DNA from: Robbsia andropogonis
Lineage (GTDB): Bacteria > Pseudomonadota > Gammaproteobacteria > Burkholderiales > Burkholderiaceae
Assembly: GCF_000970345.1 (NCBI RefSeq)
Contig: NZ_LAQU01000022.1
Coordinates: 24,993 to 88,992, forward strand
DNA length: 64,000 nucleotides
Direction: 5' to 3'
Under the pieces are notes generated by a model. It saw nothing but the letters and a program-made list of their open reading frames with translations. It was not told where the DNA came from and made no database searches. Within the stretch, counting starts at the first letter, position 1. Every line of letters begins with the position of its first letter. Both the position numbers and the translations under genes were made by a program. Positions 31,510-40,592 of the stretch are shown here, one piece after another.

Positions 31510-33264
31510 TCAAACCGTGAATTGCGCGGTTTTGTCCTCGTCTGGCCCGCCGTCGTGCGCCGCCTTCAGATCAACGAACTGCTGATGGAAGGTCACCAGG
31601 GTATCGCGATGGCCAACACTGACGATCGTTGTGTTCGGCAAGCGATCGATGAGCATCTGATACAGCATCGTTTCGGTCTTCGTATCCAACGCACTGCTGA
31701 CTTCGTCCAGGAAAACCACGTCCGGAGCTTGCAGCAGGACACGGGCGAAAGCGATCCGTTGCTGTTCGCCCGGTGACAGACGGCGCGCCCAGTGCGAGGA
31801 CTCGGCGAGATGCGCCGCATATTCTTCCATTTGACACAGTGCCAATGCTTCACGGCATTGGGCATCGGTAAACGCTTCCTGATCGGATGGATAGCTCAGC
31901 GCGGCCTTGAACGTATCGATCGGCATATAGCTTTGCTGTGGCACGAAGAACAGCCTGGCCCCGGATGGCACTTCTATCACGCCGTCACCGAACGCCCACA
32001 GGCCGGCCATTGCCCGCAGCAGCGTGCTTTTCCCGCAGCCGGATTCGCCGCGAACGAGCCAGCGCGTGCCGGGCGCGATATGCAGGTCCGGGACGTGCGT
32101 CAACGTGCTGCCGTTGGGCAGCGCGAGCGAGAGGTCCTTCGTATCGATCGACGTATTCGCGGTGCGATGCAGATTGATGCCACCGGCCAGCGTCGCAGGC
32201 GATTCGGCTTCGAGGAAATGCTGATCGTCGATGGCCCGATGAAACTCGCGCAGCCGGTTCACCGTCGCGCGCCAGTTCGCCAGCGTGCCGTAACTGCTGA
32301 TGAACCAGGACATCGAATCGCTGACGGTGCCGAATGCACTGGCGATCTGCATCAGCGTGCCCAGGGTGAAGGCGCCGGCGAAGTACTGCGGCGCGGCCGC
32401 GACGATCGGGAAGATGATTGCGATCTGCGCGTATAGCGAGTTGACCAGCGTCAGGCGCTTTGTCACGCGCATGATCATGCGCCAGTTGTCGCGAATACGG
32501 GAGAACGCGGTCGCCGCGTGCCCGCATTCGGTTGCGGCACCATCGTAGAGCGCAATCTGTTCGGCGTTTTCGCGCAGGCGGACCAGGGAGAAACGGAAGT
32601 CCGCTTCCACACGCTGTTGCTGGTAACTGATCGTGACCAGTGGACGGCCGGCGCGAAACATGATGAACGTGCCGACTATCGCGTACAGCAAGGCAACCCA
32701 CACCATATAGCCGGGAATATGCCACTGCACGCCACCGAGGGAGAAGGACAGCGCGCCGGCGACGTTCCACAAGATGGTCGTGAACGAGAACAGCGTGACC
32801 AGCGTCGAGAGAAAATCGAGCGATAGGGTAAGGGTCGCGTGCGCCAGGCTTTGCAGGTCATCGGTGATGCGCTGATCAGGATTGTCGGCGAGACGATCGC
32901 GTTCTATGCGATAGAACGCATGGTCCTTCAACCAACGCCGCATGTACTGGTTGGTCAACCATTGCCGCCATTTGAATTCTAGCATCTGGCGGAAATAGAT
33001 CCGATAGATCGCAATCAGGATCATCGGGAAGACGAGGTAGCAGAAGACCAACAGGGCATGCCAGAAGGCGTTGGCGTCCTTGCGCTGGATCGCATCGTAG
33101 AAGGTTGCGTTCCAACTGTTGAACTGGACGCTCAACCACACCATCGTCATGTTCATGGCGATGACCAGGGCCAGCAATCCGCGTGCGGACCAACGCTGTT
33201 CGGAGACCCAGAAAGGCCGTATCAGGCTCCATGCGGAGATTGGTTTGTCCTGCACGATATTCAT
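31510..33264 (-). CDS. ABC transporter, fused membrane and ATPase domains (SbmA/YddA type)
   Basis: The N-terminal half has about six spans in the ABC_membrane_2/SbmA-BacA arrangement, including the conserved FNSWNATFYDAIQRKDANAF and WRQWLTNQYMRRWL blocks and NPDQRITDD. The C-terminal half is a complete ATPase: Walker A GESGCGKST, PQQSYMP Q-loop, signature RLSPGEQQR, Walker B VVFLDEVSSALD and switch His in VGHRD. At 584 aa it fits YddA-like half-transporters, which act as homodimers; relatives handle peptides, cobalamin or long-chain acyl compounds, so the substrate is unknown. It stands alone, diverging from the thiamine operon with a 329-base promoter region rich in dyads. Confidence 0.92.
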   Translation of the reverse strand: MNIVQDKPISAWSLIRPFWVSEQRWSARGLLALVIAMNMTMVWLSVQFNSWNATFYDAIQRKDANAFWHALLVFCYLVFPMILIAIYRIYFRQMLEFKWRQWLTNQYMRRWLKDHAFYRIERDRLADNPDQRITDDLQSLAHATLTLSLDFLSTLVTLFSFTTILWNVAGALSFSLGGVQWHIPGYMVWVALLYAIVGTFIMFRAGRPLVTISYQQQRVEADFRFSLVRLRENAEQIALYDGAATECGHAATAFSRIRDNWRMIMRVTKRLTLVNSLYAQIAIIFPIVAAAPQYFAGAFTLGTLMQIASAFGTVSDSMSWFISSYGTLANWRATVNRLREFHRAIDDQHFLEAESPATLAGGINLHRTANTSIDTKDLSLALPNGSTLTHVPDLHIAPGTRWLVRGESGCGKSTLLRAMAGLWAFGDGVIEVPSGARLFFVPQQSYMPIDTFKAALSYPSDQEAFTDAQCREALALCQMEEYAAHLAESSHWARRLSPGEQQRIAFARVLLQAPDVVFLDEVSSALDTKTETMLYQMLIDRLPNTTIVSVGHRDTLVTFHQQFVDLKAAHDGGPDEDKTAQFTV

Positions 33265-33437
33265 ATCCTCCAGCGAGTGATGATGACAGGGGTAAAGTCA
33301 GCAACCGTCTTGCGTGCCCACACGATGTTGTGTCGTGCAGGCGAAAGGGTTCTGTAAGTACGGGGCGCAGCGCCCCCAGCCATGCCACGAACCCGACGAC
33401 TGGTATCCAGGCCGGAGCATTCCGAGCCAGGCGTTCG

Positions 33438-33492
33438 CAACAGAATAACTGTTGGGCCATTGTTGGACCGGATTCTTAATTGAAAATTAAGA
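33438..33492. promoter_or_regulatory. Two dyads between the ABC exporter gene and the thi operon
   Basis: CAACAG-N5-CTGTTG spans 33438-33454. TCTTAATT and AATTAAGA, three bases apart, span 33474-33492. Both are perfect, and the second is strikingly AT-rich for this genome. They lie in the 329-base divergent region (33265-33593) that otherwise holds no gene, nearer the exporter's side than the riboswitch. They look like regulator sites for the exporter gene; this is unproven. Confidence 0.45.
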
Positions 33493-33593
33493 TCGTTTGT
33501 TAGAAATGAATATGGCGGGTCGCAGCCGACGGGTCGATGGCACCGCATTTACGCTGTCGGTCCCGCCAGAATTGTGCTGTAATACGGGGAGAT

Positions 33594-33692
33594 GAAACAG
33601 GGGTGCTGCGGACGGCGCGATGCAAGCGACGGGACGCGGCTGAGAGAGTCCCTTGGCACCCGATCCGGATAATACCGGCGAGGGGAGTTTTC
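33594..33692 (+). ncRNA. TPP (THI-box) riboswitch
   Basis: The conserved core is present in order: GGGGTGC, GCTGAGAGAG with CCCTT, then CCGATCCGGATAATACCGG and GAGGGGAG. A closing helix can form from GAAAC (33594-33598) and GTTTTC (33687-33692). It senses thiamine pyrophosphate and would repress thiOSGE when TPP is plentiful. No U-tract terminator follows. Instead two hairpins without U-tracts lie downstream, at 33725-33743 and 33764-33779. A possible -10, TGTAAT, lies at 33578-33583. Confidence 0.93.
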
Positions 33693-33879
33693 CATCGTAC
33701 GCCATGACGTGCTTGGCGCCGCCGCTGCACGGTGTGCGTGCAGTCTATCCGCGTACGTCCACTCGCGTGCCCGCACGCGGCCATCGTCGGTTCGACACTC
33801 TCATCCGTGGTCCCTTCTCGTACTGCCGCCGGTGCGTTTGCGATTGTCGCCCGCGCCGATGCCCCCGCCGGACGAGCCG

Positions 33880-35226
33880 ATGCTTACCACATTTCCGCGG
33901 CGTGAGGCCCTGCCCCATGCCCCTTTGACCGCGCACACGGCGATTGCCGGTGCTACCGCGACCGTGCCACCCGATGTCGCCGTGATCGGCGCAGGCCTGG
34001 TCGGGCGCTTGTTGGCGTGGCGGCTGGCGCGCGATGGCGTCAGGGTGACCTTGTATGAGCGTGCCGCTGCAAGCCAGGCGAACAGTGGCGCCGCGGCGTG
34101 GGTCGCGGCGTCGATGCTGGCACCGGTCACGGAGGCCGCGGTTGCCGAGCCGTTGCTCGCGGCCTTGGGTGTCGCGTCATTGCGCCGCTGGCCGGGGTGG
34201 CTGGCCGATTTGCCGTTACCGGTCTTTTTTCAACAAAGCGGCACCTTGGTCCTCTGGCATGCCGCTGATCGTGCGGAGGCCACCCTGTTCGAACGCCGCG
34301 TCGGCGCGAACGCGCCACGAGACCTGCTGCGCGACGGCATGCGTGCACTCGACGGTGCCGGCATCACCGCGCTGGAACCCGCGTTGCGCGGGCGTTTCCA
34401 GCAAGGGTGGTGGATGCCGCACGAAGGGCAACTCGATAATCGGGCCTTGCTGAATGCGCTCGACCAGGCGCTGGATGATGCCGGTGTCCAGCGCCTGTAC
34501 GGCGAGACGATCGGCGAGAACCGATGGCCCACGGCGGCGGTTTGCGTCGATTGCCGCGGGTTGGGGGCCAAGTCCGCGTGGCGTGGGCTGCGCGGCGTGC
34601 GTGGCGAAGTGGTGCGGGTGGATACGCAGTCCATCGCACTGCAACGTCCTGTGCGATTGCTTCATCCTCGTTATCCGATTTATATCGCGCCGAAGGAAAA
34701 TGGTCGCTTTGTCATCGGCGCGACCGAGATCGAGAGTGACGACACATCGCCGATGAGCGTGCGATCCGCGCTCGAGCTGCTGTCCGCGGCGTTTGCCGTG
34801 CATCCGGCGTTCGGCGAGGCGCGCATCGCCGAACTCAACGTGCAATGCCGCCCGACGCTGGATCACCATCGCCCGGCCATTTCGATGGCCTCGGGTCGAG
34901 TGGCGATCAACGGACTCTATCGGCACGGCTTCATGATCGCTCCCGAGGTGGTGACGACGGCCGTTGCACTGGTGCAGGCACTATTAGCCGATCCTAGCAG
35001 TGCATCGGACGCCGCGGCCGCCCAGGCGATCTGGGTTGCGCAGCGTGAGACGTCGCCATGGCCTGCCCTGTTCGGCACCTGTTCTCATGATGCTGCCGCC
35101 GCCGAACGTCGTGGCGAGGCCGTCCGCGTCGCATCATCGGTGCCACTTGATAATGCGAACGTATCGCCATCAGTGCCCACCGCGTGCTCCCCTCCGGCCC
35201 TTTTTTCTGCTATCGCATTGCGCTAA
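33880..35226 (+). CDS. thiO: Glycine oxidase ThiO
   Basis: ThiO oxidises glycine to dehydroglycine for assembly of the thiazole of thiamine. The FAD-binding fold is clear: VAVIGAGLVGRLLAWRLARDG with GxGxxG, then acidic LYER, and the AAAWVAASMLAP block typical of glycine oxidases. Further on come HPRYPIYIAPKENGRFVIGATE and the C-terminal NGLYRHGFMIAPEV. Start choice is uncertain: ATG 33880, ATG 33859 or a GTG at 33709 are in frame. The later ones leave an untranslated stretch for the riboswitch switch structure. A tail of about 75 residues (Ala/Ser-rich) exceeds the family's usual end. thiS follows three bases after the stop. Confidence 0.9.
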   Translation: MLTTFPRREALPHAPLTAHTAIAGATATVPPDVAVIGAGLVGRLLAWRLARDGVRVTLYERAAASQANSGAAAWVAASMLAPVTEAAVAEPLLAALGVASLRRWPGWLADLPLPVFFQQSGTLVLWHAADRAEATLFERRVGANAPRDLLRDGMRALDGAGITALEPALRGRFQQGWWMPHEGQLDNRALLNALDQALDDAGVQRLYGETIGENRWPTAAVCVDCRGLGAKSAWRGLRGVRGEVVRVDTQSIALQRPVRLLHPRYPIYIAPKENGRFVIGATEIESDDTSPMSVRSALELLSAAFAVHPAFGEARIAELNVQCRPTLDHHRPAISMASGRVAINGLYRHGFMIAPEVVTTAVALVQALLADPSSASDAAAAQAIWVAQRETSPWPALFGTCSHDAAAAERRGEAVRVASSVPLDNANVSPSVPTACSPPALFSAIALR

Positions 35227-35229
35227 GCC

Positions 35230-35427
35230 ATGAATATCGTGATCAATCAACGGGTGTTCGACATCGCCGAGGGCGCGAAGGTCGTCGATGCGCTGCAAGC
35301 CTTTGGAGCCAAGCCGCCGTTCGCGGTTGCCCTGAACGGACAATTCGTCGCGCGCAACCGCTATACCGCGCAAGCGCTGTCTCAAAACGATCGGCTTGAT
35401 GTCGTGCAACCGGTCACAGGAGGCTGA
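35230..35427 (+). CDS. thiS: Sulfur carrier protein ThiS
   Basis: ThiS is a ubiquitin-like protein whose C-terminal glycine becomes a thiocarboxylate and donates sulfur to the thiazole. The 65-residue frame starts MNIVINQ and ends in the required Gly-Gly (QPVTGG). The core [11 protein letters not shown] is typical. It is tightly packed between thiO and thiG, as expected for the thiazole gene cluster. Confidence 0.96.
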   Translation: MNIVINQRVFDIAEGAKVVDALQAFGAKPPFAVALNGQFVARNRYTAQALSQNDRLDVVQPVTGG

Positions 35428-35428
35428 C

Positions 35429-36316
35429 ATGTCCGAATCTTTCCACCTACCGTCTGGGATCGCGCCAGAGCCTTCGCCCGAGGGGTTCGTGCTGTACGGC
35501 GAGGCTTTCCACAGTCGTCTTTTATTGGGCACCGCGCGCTATCCGTCATTGGCGATCCTGCTTCAGGCGGTCTCGGTGTCGCGCCCCGCGATGATCACGG
35601 TGGCATTACGACGGCAGATGTCCGGTATTGGCGCGGCCGAGCCGGCGCGAGACGAGGGTGACGCGGCGCCTCAAGGTGCCGATTTTTATGCGGCGTTGCG
35701 TCGCACCGGCGTGCCGTTGCTGCCGAATACCGCCGGGTGTCAATCGGTTGACGAGGCGGTTACCACCGCGCGGATGGCGCGGGAGTTGTTCGAGACCGAT
35801 TGGGTCAAGCTGGAGTTGATCGGTGACGATGTTACGCTGCAGCCGGATTCGGTTGCGTTGATCGAGGCGGCGCGGATTTTGATCGATGATGGGTTTCGTG
35901 TCCTGCCGTACTGCACCGAGGATCTGGTGGTCGCTCGTCGCCTGATCGATGCCGGTTGCCAGGCATTGATGCCCTGGGCGGCCCCCATCGGAACCGGGCG
36001 CGGCGTGGCGAATCCCTATGCGATGCGGCAATTGCGCGATCGCTTGCCTGCCGATATGCCGTTAATCGTCGATGCCGGTCTTGGCGTGCCATCGCATGCA
36101 TGTCAGGTCATGGAGTGGGGGTTCGACGGTGTGCTGCTCAACACTGCGGTGTCTCAAGCCGATGATCCCGTGCGCATGGCGGCTGCGTTTGCCGCAGCCG
36201 TCGACGCTGGGCGCGTCGCTTGGCGAGCGGGACCGATGCCGGTGCGCGAAGCCGCACACGCCAGTACGCCGATGGTTGGCATGCCGTTCTGGCACCAGGC
36301 GGACGCCGACGCATGA
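35429..36316 (+). CDS. thiG: Thiazole synthase ThiG
   Basis: ThiG joins deoxyxylulose phosphate, dehydroglycine and ThiS-thiocarboxylate to make the thiazole phosphate. It is a TIM barrel of 295 residues. Visible family blocks are [37 protein letters not shown] with the imine-forming Lys, [29 protein letters not shown], and [36 protein letters not shown] six bases before ATG 35429 fixes the start. It follows thiS directly and overlaps thiE by four bases. Confidence 0.97.
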   Translation: MSESFHLPSGIAPEPSPEGFVLYGEAFHSRLLLGTARYPSLAILLQAVSVSRPAMITVALRRQMSGIGAAEPARDEGDAAPQGADFYAALRRTGVPLLPNTAGCQSVDEAVTTARMARELFETDWVKLELIGDDVTLQPDSVALIEAARILIDDGFRVLPYCTEDLVVARRLIDAGCQALMPWAAPIGTGRGVANPYAMRQLRDRLPADMPLIVDAGLGVPSHACQVMEWGFDGVLLNTAVSQADDPVRMAAAFAAAVDAGRVAWRAGPMPVREAAHASTPMVGMPFWHQADADA

Positions 36317-37788
36317 CCCGCGCTTTGCCCGAGATGCCGGTGCGCCCCTTGCAGGTCAGGGAACCCTCTGGTCGCATCACGCGCTTTTTTCGCGACGCCT
36401 GGCCAGTTGAGCCGAGGCAGGCCACTGCATTGGCCGAAAGCGGCGAGGCGACGGGGGTACGGGACGTTCTGGTGGTTGTCGCCGCAGGCTTGTCGGCCCG
36501 GTCGTTGTATCTCGGACGGCAAAATGGGAGGCAAGCTGGGGCCTGCGCGGTGATCGACGCATCGGCTCCCGGCCGGACCCGGTTGTTGCGGGATGGGTGG
36601 GATTTTTTTTACGCGGCAACGCGAGATGCCGATGACGCCTGGCTCGGCGTGTGCGCGGCGTTCGTGGAAGACGGTTTTGCGTTGCATGATGCGCTGTGCC
36701 TGGCGCTGGCGCACGTGGCAGGCATGGCGTCATCGGGCCGTCGCGTCCCGCGAGGCACCAATGGGGAGCCGCGCGTCGAAGGCTGGGCCACCGGCGTCGA
36801 CGATGATCTCGGCGACGTGCGTCGTGATGTCGTCATGCGCCCCGTGCCCCCGCTCGCGGCGTTTCCGGATGTCATGGCGCCGTGCCGCATCACCGACGGT
36901 GTCGCCGCGGGTGTCCCCGACTCGCCATTTGATGAAACGGTTGCCGGGACCGGCGGCTTTCCGATGGCGCCCGCATCCGAAGCGAGGATGCCGGCGACAC
37001 CGACACCGACACCATCGTCGGTGCTGACGGCCTTTCCGCGTTGCACGGACGTGCTAGGAATATATCCGATCGCACTAAGCGCCGAGTGGGTACGTCGCCT
37101 TGTCGAAGCGGGTGCCCGTACGATCCAGTTGCGGATCAAAACGCCGTATACGCATGCCGATGTTGCGCCCCATGCCGCGAGCGACTCAGCCCCGCCGGAC
37201 ACGGCATCGGATAAGCCATCTTTCAGTTCCGATCGCATCGCCTCCTCGCAAGCGAGGTTGCGCGATGAAATCCACCGCGCCGTCGCCTATTGCAAGCAGG
37301 CACCCGTACCGGTGCAGCTGTTCATCAACGACCATTGGCATCTGGCCATCGAGGCCGATGCTTATGGGGTGCACCTTGGACAGGAGGATTTGGCGGCGCT
37401 ACCGGCTTTCGCGCTCGACGCCATCGCAACAGCGGGTTTGCGGCTTGGCCTCTCGACGCACGGATATTACGAGATGTTGTTGGCGCTGCGATTCCGACCC
37501 AGCTACATCGCGTGCGGTCCTGTGTTTGCCACGACAACAAAGTCGGTTGCGGTGCCGCCGCAAGGGGTGCGTCGACTTGCAGCGTACTGTCGATTGCTTC
37601 GGGATGCCGTACCCCCGGTCCCGGCGGTCGCCATCGGCGGCATTGGTCTGGCAAACGTGACGGCGGTGCGTGCCGCGGGAGCCGCGTCGGCGGCGGTTGT
37701 TGGTGCCGTCGTCAATTCCGTCACTGAAATCGACCGAAATGCACTAAAGGAAACGGTCTTAGCACTACAAGTCGCTTTCAACGGATAA
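36313..37788 (+). CDS. thiE: Thiamine-phosphate synthase ThiE with long N-terminal domain
   Basis: ThiE couples HMP-pyrophosphate to thiazole phosphate. The enzyme part is the C-terminal 245 residues: [67 protein letters not shown] and [11 protein letters not shown]. The N-terminal 245 residues have no such motifs. A segment near [21 protein letters not shown] resembles the end of HMP-kinase/PfkB-like proteins, so the domain may be a decayed ThiD; this is a guess. A Pro/Thr linker ([11 protein letters not shown]) separates the parts. ATG 36313 overlaps the thiG stop. Total 491 aa, over twice the usual ThiE. Confidence 0.92.
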   Translation: MTRALPEMPVRPLQVREPSGRITRFFRDAWPVEPRQATALAESGEATGVRDVLVVVAAGLSARSLYLGRQNGRQAGACAVIDASAPGRTRLLRDGWDFFYAATRDADDAWLGVCAAFVEDGFALHDALCLALAHVAGMASSGRRVPRGTNGEPRVEGWATGVDDDLGDVRRDVVMRPVPPLAAFPDVMAPCRITDGVAAGVPDSPFDETVAGTGGFPMAPASEARMPATPTPTPSSVLTAFPRCTDVLGIYPIALSAEWVRRLVEAGARTIQLRIKTPYTHADVAPHAASDSAPPDTASDKPSFSSDRIASSQARLRDEIHRAVAYCKQAPVPVQLFINDHWHLAIEADAYGVHLGQEDLAALPAFALDAIATAGLRLGLSTHGYYEMLLALRFRPSYIACGPVFATTTKSVAVPPQGVRRLAAYCRLLRDAVPPVPAVAIGGIGLANVTAVRAAGAASAAVVGAVVNSVTEIDRNALKETVLALQVAFNG

Positions 37789-38009
37789 TAAGACTCTCGC
37801 CGCGCCGCAGCATGGGCGGCAATCGAGGTGGTGGCGATGATGTAAGTGACCGTTTTGGGCTGAGTCCGTGACCAACCAGGCCGTCCACCATGGCGATACG
37901 ACGTAAAGCGCTCCGTCTGGACGCATGCGGCGTTGTGCTAAATGGGAGTGGGGTGGTCTGACAGACGTGACCCCCAGGCAGGCGCGGAGTCGGAAATTGG
38001 CTGATGGCC
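37789..38009. other. Gene-free spacer between thiE and mlaF
   Basis: The spacer holds no supported gene. A CGCCGCGCCGCAGC-type GC-rich stretch follows thiE without a T-run. The right end carries the mla promoter. Confidence 0.4.
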
Positions 38010-38015
38010 TATAAT
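38010..38015 (+). promoter_or_regulatory. Consensus -10 element of the mla operon
   Basis: TATAAT at 38010-38015 lies 95 bases before mlaF. The -35 region is weak: TTGGCT is present at 37997-38002 but only seven bases upstream. The leader then runs into an AT-rich stretch and a GAGGA at 38105-38109. Confidence 0.5.
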
Positions 38016-38109
38016 GCCGCACTCATGCGTATTGTTGGTCATTGAGACGAGACTGCTGGCGCATTGAGCATTTTTCGCTTTTTTATTGTTATTTGAACCG
38101 AAATGAGGA

Positions 38110-39024
38110 ATGGTCCGCGCCGTGCCCATCGTTAGTTCCGAAACCGTCCTAGAATTGCGCGATGTCGCATTCGGCTATGGTGATCGCCCCGTCCTGTCGG
38201 GGCTGAATATGCGCTTTCAGCGCGGCCAGGTCGTCGCGGTGATGGGGGGCTCCGGTTGCGGCAAGACCACGGTGCTGAAACTGATCGGTGGCCTCGTGCG
38301 CGCGAGCAGTGGGCAGGTTCTCGTCAATGGAGACGACATCGGCGGCTTCAATGCGAAGGCCATGTATCGGATGCGCCGCAGGATGGGGATGCTGTTCCAG
38401 TTCGGCGCGCTGTTTACTGATATGTCCGTCTTCGAGAATGTTGCATTTCCGTTGCGCGAGCATACCAACCTGCCGGAAGCGCTGATCCACGATCTCGTGT
38501 TGATGAAGTTGAATGCCGTTGGTTTACGGGGCGCGCGCGACCTACTGCCATCTGAAATCTCCGGCGGCATGGCGCGCCGTGTCGCATTGGCGCGGGCGAC
38601 GGCACTCGATCCCGAGTTGATGATGTACGACGAGCCGTTTGCTGGCCTCGACCCCATTTCGCTCGGAATCACGGCAAACCTGATCCGTACGTTCAATCAG
38701 GCCTTGGGCGCCACTTCGATCCTGGTCACGCATGACGTGCCTGAATCGTTCGCGATTGCCGACTACGTCTATTTCATTGCCAATGGCGGCATTGCCGCCG
38801 AGGGCACGCCAGAGCAGTTGCGTGCATCCAAGGACCCGGCGGTGCGGCAATTCATCGATGCCGCGCCGGATGGTCCGTTCCGCTTCCACTATCCGGGTGA
38901 GCCAATCGATGCCGACTTCGGTCTCGTCGAAGCGGCCGCGCTGGGCCATGCCGCTTATGAGCGCGCGGTGCAGGCAGGTCGGGAGCCGGATGCGCCTAGC
39001 GACAGGAAAGGAGGGCGGCCATGA
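38110..39024 (+). CDS. mlaF: Phospholipid ABC transporter ATP-binding protein MlaF
   Basis: MlaF powers the MlaFEDB complex, which moves phospholipid between the inner membrane and the periplasmic carrier MlaC. Walker [11 protein letters not shown]-loop [11 protein letters not shown], signature [15 protein letters not shown], Walker [14 protein letters not shown] and switch His in VTHDV are all present. The FGALF sequence after the Q-loop is typical of Mla ATPases. ATG 38110 abuts a GAGGA, so the GTG at 38122 may be the real start. The gene overlaps mlaE by four bases. The C-terminal 45 residues form a family-typical tail. Confidence 0.96.
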   Translation: MVRAVPIVSSETVLELRDVAFGYGDRPVLSGLNMRFQRGQVVAVMGGSGCGKTTVLKLIGGLVRASSGQVLVNGDDIGGFNAKAMYRMRRRMGMLFQFGALFTDMSVFENVAFPLREHTNLPEALIHDLVLMKLNAVGLRGARDLLPSEISGGMARRVALARATALDPELMMYDEPFAGLDPISLGITANLIRTFNQALGATSILVTHDVPESFAIADYVYFIANGGIAAEGTPEQLRASKDPAVRQFIDAAPDGPFRFHYPGEPIDADFGLVEAAALGHAAYERAVQAGREPDAPSDRKGGRP

Positions 39025-39794
39025 TGGTCAGTGCGTTGGGCCGTCGGGTGTTGAGCCTGTTTGCATTGACTGGCCACGCCACGCGGATGTTCTTCCGTTT
39101 GCTGGGGTTGTTTGGCGCGATGCTGCTACGCCCACGGCTGGTCACGCGGCAGATTTTCTTCGTCGGCAATTATTCACTGCTGATTATTGCCGTGTCGGGT
39201 CTGTTCGTTGGGTTCGTGCTCGGGCTGCAGGGGTACTACACGCTGGCCCGCTATGGCTCGGAGCAGGCGTTGGGATTACTGGTAGCGCTGTCGCTGGTGC
39301 GCGAATTGGGCCCCGTGGTGGCCGCGTTGCTGTTCGCGGGTCGCGCGGGTACGTCGTTGACCGCTGAAATCGGACTGATGAAGGCCGGTGAGCAGTTGAT
39401 GGCGATGGAAATGATGGCGGTCGATCCGTTGCGTTTTGTCGTGGCGCCACGCTTTTGGGCCGGTGTTATAGCCATGCCGCTGTTGGCTGCCATTTTCAGC
39501 GCGGTGGCAATCATCGGTGGCTATATCGTCGGCGTCATTCTGATTGGCGTGGACCCTGGTGCGTTCTGGTCGCAGATGCAGGGCGGCGTAAATGTATGGC
39601 GGGATGTGGGTAACGGCGTGATCAAGAGCGTGGTGTTTGGTTTCGCGGTCACCTTCATCGCGCTATTCCAGGGTTTCGAGGCAAAGGCGACACCCGAAGG
39701 GGTTTCGCGCGCCACCACGCGGACGGTGGTCTACGCGTCATTGGCGGTGTTGGGTTTGGATTTCCTGCTGACTGCGCTGATGTTCGGCAAGTAA
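39021..39794 (+). CDS. mlaE: Phospholipid ABC transporter permease MlaE
   Basis: MlaE is the MlaE/YrbE-family permease of the Mla complex. It has an interfacial N-terminal helix, then about five membrane segments. Family signatures are [61 protein letters not shown] (the coupling region), and [20 protein letters not shown] near the end. Length 257 aa is normal. It starts within the mlaF stop. Confidence 0.97.
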   Translation: MMVSALGRRVLSLFALTGHATRMFFRLLGLFGAMLLRPRLVTRQIFFVGNYSLLIIAVSGLFVGFVLGLQGYYTLARYGSEQALGLLVALSLVRELGPVVAALLFAGRAGTSLTAEIGLMKAGEQLMAMEMMAVDPLRFVVAPRFWAGVIAMPLLAAIFSAVAIIGGYIVGVILIGVDPGAFWSQMQGGVNVWRDVGNGVIKSVVFGFAVTFIALFQGFEAKATPEGVSRATTRTVVYASLAVLGLDFLLTALMFGK

Positions 39795-39854
39795 GCCAGC
39801 GTAGGATTCCGTGCAAGGAATCTTATTTCGAGAAAGAATACGAGAGACGTAAGG

Positions 39855-40451
39855 ATGAAGAAAACTGTTCTCGACTTCTGGGTCGGCCTGTTCGTGATCC
39901 TGGGCTTCGTGGCGCTGCTGTTCCTGGCGCTGAAGGCCGGTAACATGAGCACGTTCTCGTTCCAGCCGACCTATCAGGTCAAGATGCGCTTCGACAATAT
40001 CGGCGGACTGAAGGCCAGTGCGCCCGTCAAGAGCGCGGGCGTGACCGTGGGTCGTGTGAAATCGATCACGTTTGATGATCACACGTTCCAGGCGCTGGTC
40101 ACGCTGGATCTTGATCAGCAATACCAGTTTCCCAGTGACTCGTCGGCAAAGATCCTGACGTCTGGATTGCTGGGCGAGCAGTATGTCGGGCTTGAACCGG
40201 GTGGTTCAGAGCAGAATTTGAAGTCAGGGGATACGATAACGATGACGCAGTCGGCCATCGTGCTTGAAAACCTGATCGGACAGTTTCTGTACAGCAAGGC
40301 GGCGGATGCAGGTGGCAATAATGGGGGCGGTGGTGGCGCGGCGGGCGGTGCCGCCGGCGCGGCATCCAGTAGCGGTGCGCATGGCGGTGGTTTTCCTGGC
40401 GTGGGGGCGGCAATGGGTACCAGTGCCCCGGTGGCCGCCAGCGCCCCATAA
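39855..40451 (+). CDS. mlaD: Mla lipid-transport MCE protein MlaD
   Basis: MlaD is an inner-membrane-anchored MCE protein whose hexamer forms a lipid pore above MlaFE. One N-terminal span (LDFWVGLFVILGFVALLFLALKAG region) is followed by a single MCE domain with YQVKMRFDNIGGLKASAPVKSAGVTVGRV and the LTSGLLGEQYVGLEPGG end. The last 50 residues are a Gly/Ala/Ser-rich tail of low complexity not found in short MlaD proteins. It follows mlaE by 60 bases. Confidence 0.96.
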   Translation: MKKTVLDFWVGLFVILGFVALLFLALKAGNMSTFSFQPTYQVKMRFDNIGGLKASAPVKSAGVTVGRVKSITFDDHTFQALVTLDLDQQYQFPSDSSAKILTSGLLGEQYVGLEPGGSEQNLKSGDTITMTQSAIVLENLIGQFLYSKAADAGGNNGGGGGAAGGAAGAASSSGAHGGGFPGVGAAMGTSAPVAASAP

Positions 40452-40511
40452 CGATCCCTCAATGAGGCCAGCCGGACGTGCCAAGGACGTGCCGACGACG
40501 GCAGCGACACA

Positions 40512-40560
40512 ATACCGTCGCACCACATTTGTTCTAACAAATAATGTGATGCGGCGGTAT
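40512..40560 (+). repeat. Extended hairpin between mlaD and mlaA
   Basis: Outer arms ATACCGTCGCA (40512-40522) and TGCGGCGGTAT (40550-40560) pair with one wobble. Inner arms CACATTTGT (40524-40532) and ACAAATAATGTG (40537-40548) continue the stem with a three-base bulge, closing on a TCTA loop. A direct repeat GGACGTGCC occurs upstream at 40474-40482 and 40485-40493. The hairpin could be an RNA-processing or regulatory element of mlaA; no T-run follows. Confidence 0.6.
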
Positions 40561-40592
40561 CACAAGCAAACGAATAACAGAGTAAACACACC

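Noticed and set aside
37997..38015. TTGGCT and TATAAT as a full mla promoter
   Set aside because: Only seven bases separate them; the -10 alone was kept.
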